A DNA stretch of 64,000 bases from Streptomyces sp. GQFP (GTDB lineage Bacteria; Actinomycetota; Actinomycetes; Streptomycetales; Streptomycetaceae). Made by a program: the position numbers and the translations under genes. The stretch is from positions 4,960,001 through 5,024,000 of the forward strand of contig NZ_CP089312.1 in assembly GCF_021545335.1 (NCBI RefSeq), written 5' to 3'. The notes beneath the pieces are model-generated. The model saw nothing but the letters and a program-made list of their open reading frames with translations, had not been told where the DNA came from and did not search any database. Shown here in pieces: positions 29,741 to 38,345 of the stretch; the stretch's first letter is position 1, and each line of letters opens with the position of its first letter.

Positions 29741-32080
29741 CGGCGGTACGTAGTACCAGACCGAGTGTCCTGGCCGGACAATCTGCGCCCGGCAGTCCTC
29801 GGTCAGCGCGTGGTTCGGCTCAAGGAACTGCTCGCAGTCGGTGAGCAACGCCGCAAACTGCTCGGCCGCGTCGTCAGGTCGACCGGACCGAGCAGTCCAG
29901 AGAGCTTGCTGATGCCTCCCGGCGAGGGTGAGCACGTGGCCGTGCCCCAGTACGCGCGCACTGTCCGAGGTGGCAGCTACGGAGAGTTCCAGCGCCGCAT
30001 CCCACTGTTGGGTCTCGCCGGTCCGTCCGGACAGTTGAAGGCGGCCGGCCAAGGTCCACAGGTGGTCATCACCGTAAATGGCAGCCCGGCCTTCGACGAC
30101 ACTGGAGAGAAGGCGCAGGCCGAGTGCGGTATCGCCAACTTTCGCCACCGCGGCGGCACGGTTCCAGCGAGTGTCGTTCGCGAGTCTGTCGTGGGCTCCC
30201 AGCAGCCTGTTCGCATCGCGGTCCAACTCGCCCCAGAGCCGAGCGGCCTCAGCCGCCCGGCTGCTGTCCGACGTCCATGCCGCGACCTCGAACCGGCAGC
30301 CCAGGGTCATGCGGTGGTCGGGTCCGAGCAACCGCGAGGAAAGCTGCTGCGCTTCGAGTGCCAATCTCAGTGCCTCGGCCGTCCGGCCGGTGTCGCCGGT
30401 CCATCGAGCGACGCTCAGCGCGGCGCGGAGGGTATCTCTGTGCTCATCCCCATACCTGCTCCGGCACTCCATATGGATGGCTCTTGTCAGAGCGAGGGCC
30501 TCCTCATTGTTGCCTGCCCCTCCGGTCCACCAAGACAGCTCCCACCGGAGGGACAAGGGGACCTCAGGGTCGGTATCGGACGGAACGGACTGCAAAGCTG
30601 TGCGCAGGATTCGGCACGCCTCCTCCATATGCCTCGCCTGGCCCAGAACTTCGGCGAGTCCGATCGCGGCAGTGATCACGCCTGCATCGAGCGCCCTTTG
30701 AAAAGCGTCTTGGGCAGCCGCGTGTCTCGCGTGGTTGATTGCCTCCCAGCCGATGGCCTCACATGTGTCCGGATCGGCCTCTGCGATCAGCCGCGCCCAG
30801 GTGTCCTCCCGAATAGGGATCTCCTGAGAGGCGGCGCCGACCGCGTCCGGCAGATAGTCGAAGACGTAATGGGAGTCCCCGGACCCATCCGTGGGGATGA
30901 GCAGACTGCTGGTGGCGTACAGCGGGGTGGTCGCCCACGTCACCGCCTCTTCCCAGCTTTCCGGCCGCAGTGCGGGCCCGCCGCGCGCCGCGAGATGCCG
31001 TTCGTGGAGGTCGCGGAGGAGTGCCAGGGGAAGCGGCTGGGTCCACCCCGCGCGGCGTGCTTCGACCGCCGCGGCGACGAGCGCGGCTCCGCGTGCGTGC
31101 CGTCCTTCCGGAGCCCACGCGTCTTGCCAGGCCGTCAGCAGCTGAGGGCCTGCGGTGAGGAACTCCGCGATGCCGTATCGCCCGGAGCTGCCGATCGCCT
31201 GAGCGATGCGTCCGTCCCGCCTGAGCCCGCGTGCTCGTTCCACCTCACCGGCCGTCCACTTCCGATCGAGTCGGATTTCATGCGCCAGCAAGAGGACGTC
31301 TCTTCCGGACCGTTGATCGAAGTGGCCGGTTGATTCCGTCGCCATGTCCTGCATACCGCTGTACCGCGCTCGTTCCTGGGCTCTGATCGTTCCGAGAACG
31401 ACGATCTGGCGCCCCGTTCCCGGCCGTGTCATCTTTCGCAGAGCATGCGGGGTCAGGCCGTCGGCCCCGAGATACCGCTCGATGTCGTCGAGCCAGACAA
31501 CGGAACTGCGCTCTCCCTGGATCGCGGCGGTCGCGGCCCGCAGCGACGTCCGATCGGCGGGATCGGGCGCGATGAACGCGTACTGGGGAAGTACCGCTTG
31601 CGCGGCTTCGAAAGCCGCTCGTGACTTGCCTGCGGTCGACTCTCCGACGATCAGTACGAAGTCGTGCGTGCGGAGCGCCACCTCGATCTCGTCACTCCGG
31701 TCCCGGCGTACGAACGGAGTGACCCTTGCAGAGTTCGTACGGGAGTCCCCGCCAGGAGCCACGGGGTGAACGCCGATCGCGATCAAGTCATCGACATCAC
31801 GGGTCCTCGGCACCCGGCCACGCCGGTCGCGCAGCAGCTTCTCTCTCATCTCCAGGGCATGTTGTGCGCCCTCGTCGACGAGTTGCCTGCCGCGTTGCGA
31901 CAACACCGCACCGACCGCCGCCCCCAGAGCGATCAGCGCCGCTCCCACCCAGTCCGGGAACAGGCGGGACGCCCAGGACACCGTCGAGGCACCGACGGCA
32001 ACAATGACAAGCAGCCACCAGCCGGCGCGGCTGGCCCCCCATCTGCGCATGAGACCAATGAGAGCATCCGCCGGAGGCAC
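29732..32080 (-). CDS. Membrane-anchored STAND NTPase with TPR-like C-terminus
   Basis: A 782-residue protein. Two membrane segments at about 21-38 and 45-60, then a P-loop NTPase with Walker A GESTAGKS (146-153) and Walker B VVWLDDIER (194-202). From about 440 to the end, helical pairs of TPR type recur (EEALALTRAIHMECRSRYGDEHRDTL; EALRLALEAQQLSSRLLGPDHRMTL; LGHGHVLTLAGRHQQAL), a pattern shared by a large Streptomyces NTPase-TPR family. STAND-TPR proteins often act as signal-gated switches and some are antiphage effectors; no effector domain is visible here. GTG 32080 is used; ATG 32050 is possible. It converges on and slightly overlaps the secreted peptide gene. Confidence 0.8.
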   Translation of the reverse strand: MPPADALIGLMRRWGASRAGWWLLVIVAVGASTVSWASRLFPDWVGAALIALGAAVGAVLSQRGRQLVDEGAQHALEMREKLLRDRRGRVPRTRDVDDLIAIGVHPVAPGGDSRTNSARVTPFVRRDRSDEIEVALRTHDFVLIVGESTAGKSRAAFEAAQAVLPQYAFIAPDPADRTSLRAATAAIQGERSSVVWLDDIERYLGADGLTPHALRKMTRPGTGRQIVVLGTIRAQERARYSGMQDMATESTGHFDQRSGRDVLLLAHEIRLDRKWTAGEVERARGLRRDGRIAQAIGSSGRYGIAEFLTAGPQLLTAWQDAWAPEGRHARGAALVAAAVEARRAGWTQPLPLALLRDLHERHLAARGGPALRPESWEEAVTWATTPLYATSSLLIPTDGSGDSHYVFDYLPDAVGAASQEIPIREDTWARLIAEADPDTCEAIGWEAINHARHAAAQDAFQRALDAGVITAAIGLAEVLGQARHMEEACRILRTALQSVPSDTDPEVPLSLRWELSWWTGGAGNNEEALALTRAIHMECRSRYGDEHRDTLRAALSVARWTGDTGRTAEALRLALEAQQLSSRLLGPDHRMTLGCRFEVAAWTSDSSRAAEAARLWGELDRDANRLLGAHDRLANDTRWNRAAAVAKVGDTALGLRLLSSVVEGRAAIYGDDHLWTLAGRLQLSGRTGETQQWDAALELSVAATSDSARVLGHGHVLTLAGRHQQALWTARSGRPDDAAEQFAALLTDCEQFLEPNHALTEDCRAQIVRPGHSVWYYVPPSW

Positions 32081-32153
32081 AATTCCATAACTGGGTTGAT
32101 CGATCCGCTGATTGAAGGCGGCGAGCGGAGCAGCAACGGCACCGCGCCCGCGC

Positions 32154-32819
32154 TCAGAACTCTGCCGTGTCCAGCTCGAACCTCAGGGGCGCGGGCAAGG
32201 GCACGGTCAAGCCCAGCTTGTGCTTCAGACTCTTGGCGTAGTCGTCGGCCGACGGCTCGGAGTACACCAGGACCTCGCCCTCCTCCCGGTCGATCAGCAG
32301 GTAGACGGGGATACCGGCACGGGCGTACCCAAGGATCTTCTTGTCACGGTCGCGTGCGGCGGTCGAGGTGGAGGTGACCTCGGCGACCAGGAGCACGGAG
32401 GCCGAATCGTGCCACTCCTCCTCGTCGTGGAAGCTGCCCTTGGGCGCGATGACCAGGTCGGGGATGACATGGCCGGTCTCGGAGGCACCAGGAACGTTCA
32501 GACCGATACCCGTGTAGCTGCGCAGGGCACGGTCCGTACGGCGCTCCGTCACCTGGTCCGCGACTTCCGCCACGATCTCCTCGTGCTCCCCATTCGCCGG
32601 TGGCACCACGTAGATCTCCCCTTCGACCAGCTCTACGCGCCAGCCCTCAGGGGCCGCCGCACTGAACAGCTCGAAGGCCTGCTCGACGCTTGCGCCGCCC
32701 AGGTACTCGCGCATACGCCTCTCGTAGCGCTCGCCGTCGGGATCATCAGGATCGTCGTACGGGCCGTGAATGGCCTCGCCCTGGTAACCCGGCATGATGA
32801 TCGGCTCTGCCGTCGCCAT
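32154..32819 (-). CDS. Uma2-family protein (DUF820, PD-(D/E)XK fold)
   Basis: A 221-residue protein of the restriction-endonuclease-like Uma2 family, abundant in streptomycetes and cyanobacteria and of unknown role. The core is VELVEGEIYVVPPANGEHEEI, then VIPDLVIAP (catalytic Asp), LLVAEVTSTSTAARDRDKK (Glu and Lys) and YARAGIPVYLLID. ATG 32819 has a perfect AAGGAGG site. It stands alone upstream of the STAND-TPR gene (73 bases), on the same strand. Metal-binding residues look intact, but no substrate is known for the family. Confidence 0.9.
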   Translation of the reverse strand: MATAEPIIMPGYQGEAIHGPYDDPDDPDGERYERRMREYLGGASVEQAFELFSAAAPEGWRVELVEGEIYVVPPANGEHEEIVAEVADQVTERRTDRALRSYTGIGLNVPGASETGHVIPDLVIAPKGSFHDEEEWHDSASVLLVAEVTSTSTAARDRDKKILGYARAGIPVYLLIDREEGEVLVYSEPSADDYAKSLKHKLGLTVPLPAPLRFELDTAEF

Positions 32820-32938
32820 GTCAGACCTCCTTCGCTCAGCGCGACAGTCCCAGAGTAGACGGGCGGCCCAGATACGAAACCCGGAGCCATTCACTCGAAC
32901 GAGTGTGCTGTTACGTTTCCGCAGGCCGCCCGCCCTCC

Positions 32939-34474
32939 TCAGGCCGCAGGCGTCGCCGAAGTCTCCGGAGCCGCCGAAGCTCCCGGCCGCCCCGTCAGCG
33001 GGCTCTTCCCTCCGCTCACCCCGAAGTAGATCGTCCCCGCGACCAGCACCCCGATGAACCAGGAGTACGGACCGAGTGCCGCCCCGTACCCGGACGGGCC
33101 GTACGTCGGGAGGAGGCTGGAGAAGATCGCGCCCACTGCCGCCGCCGCGAAAGCCCGTACGTTCCAGCCGCCCTGGAAGCGGAACTCGCCGTCCTCCTTG
33201 TAGAGGTCGGGGACGTTCAGTTGGGCCTTGCGGAGGAGGTAGTAGTCGACGACGACCACGCCGAAGATCGGGCCCATCGTCGAGCCGATGGCGTTGACGA
33301 AGCTCGGGGCGTTGTCCCAGGGGTGGAGGGGGTAGAGGAGGAGGGCGATCAGCGCTGCTATCAGGCCGCCTCGCTTGAAACTGATGTGCTTCGGGGCCAC
33401 GTTGGCGAAGTCGAAGGCCGGGCTGACGAAGTTGGCGACGACGTTGATGCCGAGCGTTGCCACCGCGAAGGTCAGGGCGGCCAGGAGGACCAGGAACGCG
33501 CTGTCGAACTTGGCGGAGATCGCGGCCGGTTCGAGGATGACCTCGCCATACACCTTGCTGGCAGAGGCCGTTGTGAGTGCGGCCACGAGCGAGAACAGGA
33601 TCAGGTTGACCGGCAGGCCCCAGACGTTGCCCTTCTTGAGGGTCTTCTCGTCCGGGGTGAAGCGGGCGAAGTCGCCGAAGTTCAGGAACAGCGCGGCGAA
33701 GTACGTCACCCAGGTCGCCGCGATGGCCGCTATCGCGGCGAACGAACCCGGCGTCACGTCCAGGCCCGTCGCGTTCTTCGCCAGCGCGGCCAGGTCCTTG
33801 GCCGGCATGTCGATGGAGAGGGACAGGGTGCCCGCCTTCACCGACAGGGCCACCGCCAGCACCAGCATCATCAGCCAGACCGCCGGGCCCGCGAAGTCCT
33901 GGAACCGGCGGACCGTCTCCATCCCCTTGCTGATGATGAGGAGTTGGGCCGCCCAGACGGCCAGGTAGCAGATCACTTCCAGGCCGCTGTGGTCGAACAG
34001 ACGGCTCGTCTCGTGCAGGTCCTTCGGGCCGTCGTAGCGGATCAGGAAGGCCACGATCGCGCCCGCCGCCGCGCTGGTCTGGGCGCCGTACCAGAAGGTG
34101 GCGACCACGGCTCGTACGAGTGCGGGGACGTTGGCGCCGAAGGTGCCGAAGGAGGCACGGGCGAGGACGGGGTACGGGACGCCCGTCTTCACGCCCGCCT
34201 TGCCGATCAGCGTCATCAGGTAGTAGATGATCAGCGATCCGACAGCGATGCCGACCAGGAACTTGAAGGTGTTACCGGCGACCAGGAACAGGCTCGCGGC
34301 GAGGAAGTAGCCGTACAGGCTGTGTACGTCCGAGGTCCACACGTTGAAGATGCTGAACGCGCCCCACTTGCGCTCGGTGGCCGGGGCGAGGTCCTCGTTG
34401 TAGAGCCGGGGGGAGTAGCCCTCCGTGCCTGTGCCCTCCAGGTCCCCGCCTGTGTCTCTGTCCGTGTCCGTCAT
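32939..34474 (-). CDS. NCS1-family nucleobase/allantoin-type permease
   Basis: A 511-residue permease with about twelve membrane segments that should bring in a nucleobase, hydantoin or related compound with H+ or Na+. Family features: YNEDLAPATERKWGAFSIFNVWTSD near the N-terminus, GVPYPVLARASFGTFGANVPALVRA in segment 3, FLNFGDFARF, and the VVVDYYLLRK stretch near the end. The length and N-terminus resemble the Mhp1/allantoin-permease branch more than CodB. ATG 34474 follows AGGAAGAG. It is divergent from the rifamycin-resistance operon with 253 bases between. No catabolic gene is adjacent. Confidence 0.9.
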   Translation of the reverse strand: MTDTDRDTGGDLEGTGTEGYSPRLYNEDLAPATERKWGAFSIFNVWTSDVHSLYGYFLAASLFLVAGNTFKFLVGIAVGSLIIYYLMTLIGKAGVKTGVPYPVLARASFGTFGANVPALVRAVVATFWYGAQTSAAAGAIVAFLIRYDGPKDLHETSRLFDHSGLEVICYLAVWAAQLLIISKGMETVRRFQDFAGPAVWLMMLVLAVALSVKAGTLSLSIDMPAKDLAALAKNATGLDVTPGSFAAIAAIAATWVTYFAALFLNFGDFARFTPDEKTLKKGNVWGLPVNLILFSLVAALTTASASKVYGEVILEPAAISAKFDSAFLVLLAALTFAVATLGINVVANFVSPAFDFANVAPKHISFKRGGLIAALIALLLYPLHPWDNAPSFVNAIGSTMGPIFGVVVVDYYLLRKAQLNVPDLYKEDGEFRFQGGWNVRAFAAAAVGAIFSSLLPTYGPSGYGAALGPYSWFIGVLVAGTIYFGVSGGKSPLTGRPGASAAPETSATPAA

Positions 34475-34630
34475 CGCGTTCTCTTCCTGCGCGGGTCGCC
34501 ACGATGGCGCCGGATGGCGTAAAGAGAACGGGCAGGGTGTTTCTCCCAAATGCCGCAGACGTAACCGGCCCGTCAACGCAAGCCGGCCACAAAAAGCAAA
34601 GGCAAGGAGTTCTGAACCCCTTGTCATACT

Positions 34631-34646
34631 CAAGGTATAGCGCACA
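34631..34646 (+). promoter_or_regulatory. Possible -10 region of the rgt-helR promoter
   Basis: TATAGC at 34635-34640 is a good Streptomyces -10 candidate immediately upstream of the rifamycin-associated element; a -35 hexamer is not obvious. Transcription would begin within or next to the element. Confidence 0.45.
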
Positions 34647-34669
34647 GGGGGGCTTGCGGCAAGGCCCCC
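34647..34669 (+). promoter_or_regulatory. Rifamycin-associated element (RAE)
   Basis: A CTTGCGGCAAG core (34653-34663) is flanked by a run of G (34647-34652) and a run of C (34665-34669), making an inverted repeat. As I remember it, this agrees with the published RAE, the cis element placed upstream of rifamycin-inactivating genes and helR in actinomycetes and needed for rifamycin induction. It lies about 60 bases before the glycosyltransferase GTG, the usual location. The trans factor that reads it is not identifiable here. Confidence 0.85.
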
Positions 34670-34727
34670 GTTGTCCCGCAGAATCTCCGGTCTAGGCCGT
34701 GGAACTGCGGAAACGGGGAGTCTTGTA

Positions 34728-35972
34728 GTGCGTGTTTTGCTGTCCACCTATGGGTCTCGCGGGGACGTCCAGCCGATGGCCGCGCTCGCCGTCGCGCTGC
34801 GCGGGCTCGGTGCCGAGGTGCGGGTGTGTGCGCCCTCCGACGAGGAGTTCGCGAAGTTGCTGGCCGGGGCCGGGGTGGAGTTCGTACCGGCCGCCGATCC
34901 GGTGCGTGCGGTGGTGACCGGGGGCGCTCCGATGACACCGGAGGGGCTGCCCCAGCGGGCCGCCGCCATGACCGTCGCTCAGTACGAGGCGGTCCTGGCC
35001 GGCGCTGAGGGGTGTGATGCCGTCGTTGCCACCGGGCTCGTTCCTGCCGTGGCCGCCGCCCGGTCCGTTGCCGAGAAGCTCGGCGTTCCCTTCTCCTACG
35101 TGGCCTACTTTCCGACCATGCTGCCGTCCCTCCACCACAGGCCGCACGCGCTGCCCGGGCGGCCGTTCCCGCCCGACGAGACCGACAACCGGGTGCTCTG
35201 GGAGATCAACTCCGAGAGTTTCAGCCTTCTTTACGGACCCGGTATCAACTCCCATCGGCGGGCGGTCGGGCAGGCCGTCGTCGACGACGACGACGACGAC
35301 ATCGTCCGGCATGTCTTCACCGGGCGGCCGTTGCTCGCCGCCGATCCCGTCCTCGCGCCTTGGCCACAGCAGCAAAAGGGGCCCTCCGACCTTGACGTCG
35401 TGCAGACCGGTGCCTGGCTGCTGACCGACGAACGGCCCCTGTCCGACGACCTGTTGGCGTTCCTCGCCGACGGCGAACCGCCCGTCTACGTCGGGTTCGG
35501 CAGCATGCCCATGCGGGGCGCGAGCGATGTCGGCCGCGTCGCCGTCGAGGCCGTACGGGCGCAGGGGAGGCGGGTGCTCGTCGGGCGCGGGTGGGCCGAC
35601 CTCGGGCTCGTCGACGACCAGGACGACTGTTTCGTCGTCGGCGACGTCAACCACCAGGCCCTGTTCCCCCGTACGGCCGCCGTCGTGCACCACGGTGGCG
35701 CCGGTACGACGACCACGGCCGCGCGGGCCGGTGCGCCCCAGGTGATCGTGCCGCAACTCGTGGACCAGCCCTACTGGGGCGCCCGGATCGCCGAGTTGGG
35801 CATCGGGGCGGTGCACGACGGTCCCACGCCGACCTTCGAGTCCCTGTCCGCCGCGCTCACCACCGCCCTCGCCCCCGAGACCCGCGAACGGGCCTCCGCG
35901 CTGGCCCCGACCGTCCGTACCGACGGTGCGACCGTCGCCGCGAAGCTGCTGCTCGACTCGGATCGGAGCTGA
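34728..35972 (+). CDS. rgt: Rifamycin glycosyltransferase-like GT1 enzyme
   Basis: A 414-residue GT-B fold glycosyltransferase that should use a UDP-sugar to glycosylate, and so inactivate, a rifamycin hydroxyl. Start is GTG 34728 with GGGGAG upstream. N-terminal MRVLLSTYGSRGDVQPMAALA is typical of the MGT/sterol-glycosyltransferase group; the donor site is VVHHGGAGTTTTAARAGAPQ followed by VPQLVDQPYWGARI (about 318-355). The RAE upstream and the cotranscribed helR point to rifamycin as substrate, as for the known Rgt enzymes. Without that context it would only be called a macrolide-type glycosyltransferase. Confidence 0.82.
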   Translation: MRVLLSTYGSRGDVQPMAALAVALRGLGAEVRVCAPSDEEFAKLLAGAGVEFVPAADPVRAVVTGGAPMTPEGLPQRAAAMTVAQYEAVLAGAEGCDAVVATGLVPAVAAARSVAEKLGVPFSYVAYFPTMLPSLHHRPHALPGRPFPPDETDNRVLWEINSESFSLLYGPGINSHRRAVGQAVVDDDDDDIVRHVFTGRPLLAADPVLAPWPQQQKGPSDLDVVQTGAWLLTDERPLSDDLLAFLADGEPPVYVGFGSMPMRGASDVGRVAVEAVRAQGRRVLVGRGWADLGLVDDQDDCFVVGDVNHQALFPRTAAVVHHGGAGTTTTAARAGAPQVIVPQLVDQPYWGARIAELGIGAVHDGPTPTFESLSAALTTALAPETRERASALAPTVRTDGATVAAKLLLDSDRS

Positions 35973-35976
35973 TCCA

Positions 35977-38232
35977 GTGACACCTCTGACCGCCGCCACC
36001 AGTGCTTTCGACCTTCCCGAGCGGCTCTCCGCCAAGGCCGACCCGAAGCTGATCTCCCGCGACGAGCGGCACTTCGCCGCCATCGCGGAGTGTCTGGAGC
36101 AGACGATCGCCGAGCTGTCCGACCGCCTCGACGCCACACGCAGGGCGCCCGGCGGTACCGGGCGCGAGGCCATGGACCGGGACACCGAGATCCATCGGCT
36201 CACCGGCCGGCTGCGCGCCCTGCGCCGCTTCGGGCTCGACCTCTGCCTCGGGAACATGGTCGGCGCGGACGATCCCGAGCAGCCCGTGTACGTCGGACGG
36301 CTCGGCCTCACCGACAGCAGCGGGCGTCGGCTGCTGCTCGACTGGCGTTCGCCGGCCGCCGAGCCGTTCTTCGGGGCCACCCACGGCAACCCGATGGGGC
36401 TGGCGAGCAGGCGCCGGTACCGCTGGACCGACGGCCGGATCAGCGACTACTGGGACGAGGTGTTCGCGGCGGGCGAGTTCGACGAACACTCCGCCGCCCT
36501 CGACGACCAGTCCGCCTTCATCGCCAGCCTGGGCAGCAACCGGTCGCCGCGTATGCGTGACGTGCTCGGCACCATCCAGGCCGACCAGGACGCCATCATC
36601 CGCGCGGGTTCGCGGGGCGCGCTCGTCGTCGACGGCGGCCCTGGCACGGGCAAGACGGTCGTCGCGCTGCACCGCTCCGCCTACCTCCTCTACGCCGACC
36701 CCCGTCTCGGTCATCAACGCCGGGGCGGCGGCGTCCTGTTCGTCGGCCCGCACCGGCCGTACCTCGCGTACGTAGCCGACGTCCTCCCCAGCCTCGGCGA
36801 GGAGGGCGTGCAGACCTGCACCCTGCGGGACCTCGTGGACGAGGGTGCGTCGGCGGCGGTCGAGGCCGACCCGGACGTGGCCCGGCTGAAGTCGTCCGTG
36901 GACCTGGTGAAGGCGATCGAGAAGGCCGTCCGCTTCTACGAGGAGCCGCCGACCCGGGGGATCACGGTCACGACCCCCTGGTCCGAGGTCCGGCTGACCG
37001 CCGGAGACTGGGCCGTCGCCTTCGAATCCGCCCCCGGCGTGCCCCACAACGAGGCCCGAGACCAGATCTGGGAGGAACTCCTCACCATCCTCGCCGAGAA
37101 ACACGAGGAGGCCGACCCCGACAACGACCTCGGCGTCTCGCCCGCCCAGCTCCACAAGTCCCTTGCCCGGGACGGTGAGTTGCTCGCCGCCTTCAACAGC
37201 GCCTGGCCGCTCCTCGAAGCGACCGACGTGGTCGGAGACCTGTGGTCCGTCCCCGCCTATCTGCGGATGTGCGCGCCCTGGCTCAGCCCCGATGACGTAC
37301 GGACACTGCAGCGCGCGGACTCCCACGCCTGGACGGTGTCCGACCTGCCGTACCTCGACGCGGCACGCCAGCGGCTCGGCGACCCGGAGGCGGCCCGGCG
37401 TAAGCGCCGGCACGACACCGTCCTCGCCGCCCAGCGCGAGCGTATGGACCAGGTCGTCGACAACCTCATCGACGCGGCGTCCGCCTCCGGCGCCGATGGG
37501 GACGAAGGCGTGGGCCTGGTGCGGATGCTGCGCGGCCAGGATGCCAAGGTCAGCCTGGTCGACGAGTCCGAACTGCTCACCGCCGACCCGGACCTGCTCG
37601 CCGGCCCGTTCGCGCACATCGTCGTGGACGAGGCCCAGGAACTGACCGACGCGGAGTGGCAGATGCTGCTTCTCCGGTGCCCGTCGCGGAGTTTCACGAT
37701 CGTCGGGGACCGTGCGCAGGCCCGGCACGGGTTCACGGAGTCGTGGGAGGAGCGGCTGGCGCGGGTCGGGCTCGACCGGGTCACGATGGCGTCGCTGAGC
37801 ATCAACTACCGGACGCCTGAAGAGATCATGGCGGAGGCCGCGCCTGTCATCCGGGCCGCCCTTCCCGACGCCAATGTGCCTACGTCCATCCGCAGCGGCG
37901 GTGTCCCTGTCGTCCACGGTTCGGTGTCCGACCTGGACGAGGTCCTCGACACCTGGCTCGCCTCACACGCGGACGGCATCGCGTGCGTCATCGGTGATCC
38001 GGGGTTCCAGGCGACATCCCGGGTGCGGTCACTCACCCCGGAGCTGTCGAAGGGGCTCGAATTCGACCTCGTGGTCGTCATCGACCCGGAGTCGTTCGGC
38101 GAGGGCATCGAGGGGGCGGTGGATCGCTACGTCGCGATGACTCGGGCGACGCAGCAACTCGTCGTTCTGACCAGTTCTGTGAATTCGAGGGGACCGGGCG
38201 TCGACAACCGGATTGACGATCGGTCCAGGTAG
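35977..38232 (+). CDS. helR: HelR, helicase-like RNA polymerase protection protein
   Basis: A 751-residue superfamily-1 helicase-like protein. In streptomycetes HelR displaces rifamycins from RNA polymerase and so protects the drug target. Visible are the N-terminal coiled-coil arm (ERHFAAIAECLEQTIAELSDRLD), Walker A GGPGTGKT (about 219-226), DEAQ box HIVVDEAQELTD (about 547-558), GDRAQARHGF, and the C-terminal motifs LSKGLEFDLVVVIDP and YVAMTRATQQLVVL. GTG 35977 starts 4 bases after the rgt stop, with its ribosome site inside the rgt end, so the genes are coupled. Position under an RAE distinguishes it from ordinary UvrD-like or HelD proteins. Confidence 0.9.
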   Translation: MTPLTAATSAFDLPERLSAKADPKLISRDERHFAAIAECLEQTIAELSDRLDATRRAPGGTGREAMDRDTEIHRLTGRLRALRRFGLDLCLGNMVGADDPEQPVYVGRLGLTDSSGRRLLLDWRSPAAEPFFGATHGNPMGLASRRRYRWTDGRISDYWDEVFAAGEFDEHSAALDDQSAFIASLGSNRSPRMRDVLGTIQADQDAIIRAGSRGALVVDGGPGTGKTVVALHRSAYLLYADPRLGHQRRGGGVLFVGPHRPYLAYVADVLPSLGEEGVQTCTLRDLVDEGASAAVEADPDVARLKSSVDLVKAIEKAVRFYEEPPTRGITVTTPWSEVRLTAGDWAVAFESAPGVPHNEARDQIWEELLTILAEKHEEADPDNDLGVSPAQLHKSLARDGELLAAFNSAWPLLEATDVVGDLWSVPAYLRMCAPWLSPDDVRTLQRADSHAWTVSDLPYLDAARQRLGDPEAARRKRRHDTVLAAQRERMDQVVDNLIDAASASGADGDEGVGLVRMLRGQDAKVSLVDESELLTADPDLLAGPFAHIVVDEAQELTDAEWQMLLLRCPSRSFTIVGDRAQARHGFTESWEERLARVGLDRVTMASLSINYRTPEEIMAEAAPVIRAALPDANVPTSIRSGGVPVVHGSVSDLDEVLDTWLASHADGIACVIGDPGFQATSRVRSLTPELSKGLEFDLVVVIDPESFGEGIEGAVDRYVAMTRATQQLVVLTSSVNSRGPGVDNRIDDRSR

Positions 38233-38241
38233 TTCTCGCAG

Positions 38242-38278
38242 GCCCGGCAGGGGTCCCGGCCACGGTAGGTTGCCGGGC
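38242..38278 (+). terminator. Terminator after helR
   Basis: GCCCGGCA (38242-38249) pairs with TGCCGGGC (38271-38278) around a GC-rich inner part, followed by GATTCCTTT. It lies 10 bases after the helR stop. Confidence 0.6.
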
Positions 38279-38300
38279 GATTCCTTTCGCATTCCTCATG

Positions 38301-38329
38301 AACGCGTATTCAACATAAACGCGTATTCA
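38301..38329. promoter_or_regulatory. Direct repeats upstream of the SGNH hydrolase gene
   Basis: AACGCGTATTCA occurs at 38301-38312 and again at 38318-38329, a 17-bp period. The second copy ends 16 bases before the ATG at 38346. A regulator or sigma factor could bind both copies; nothing links a specific protein. Confidence 0.5.
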
Positions 38330-38345
38330 GCAGAGAGCCGGGTTG

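Noticed and set aside
35857..37917. Minus-strand 680-codon frame under helR
   Set aside because: Shadow of helR with no recognisable motif.
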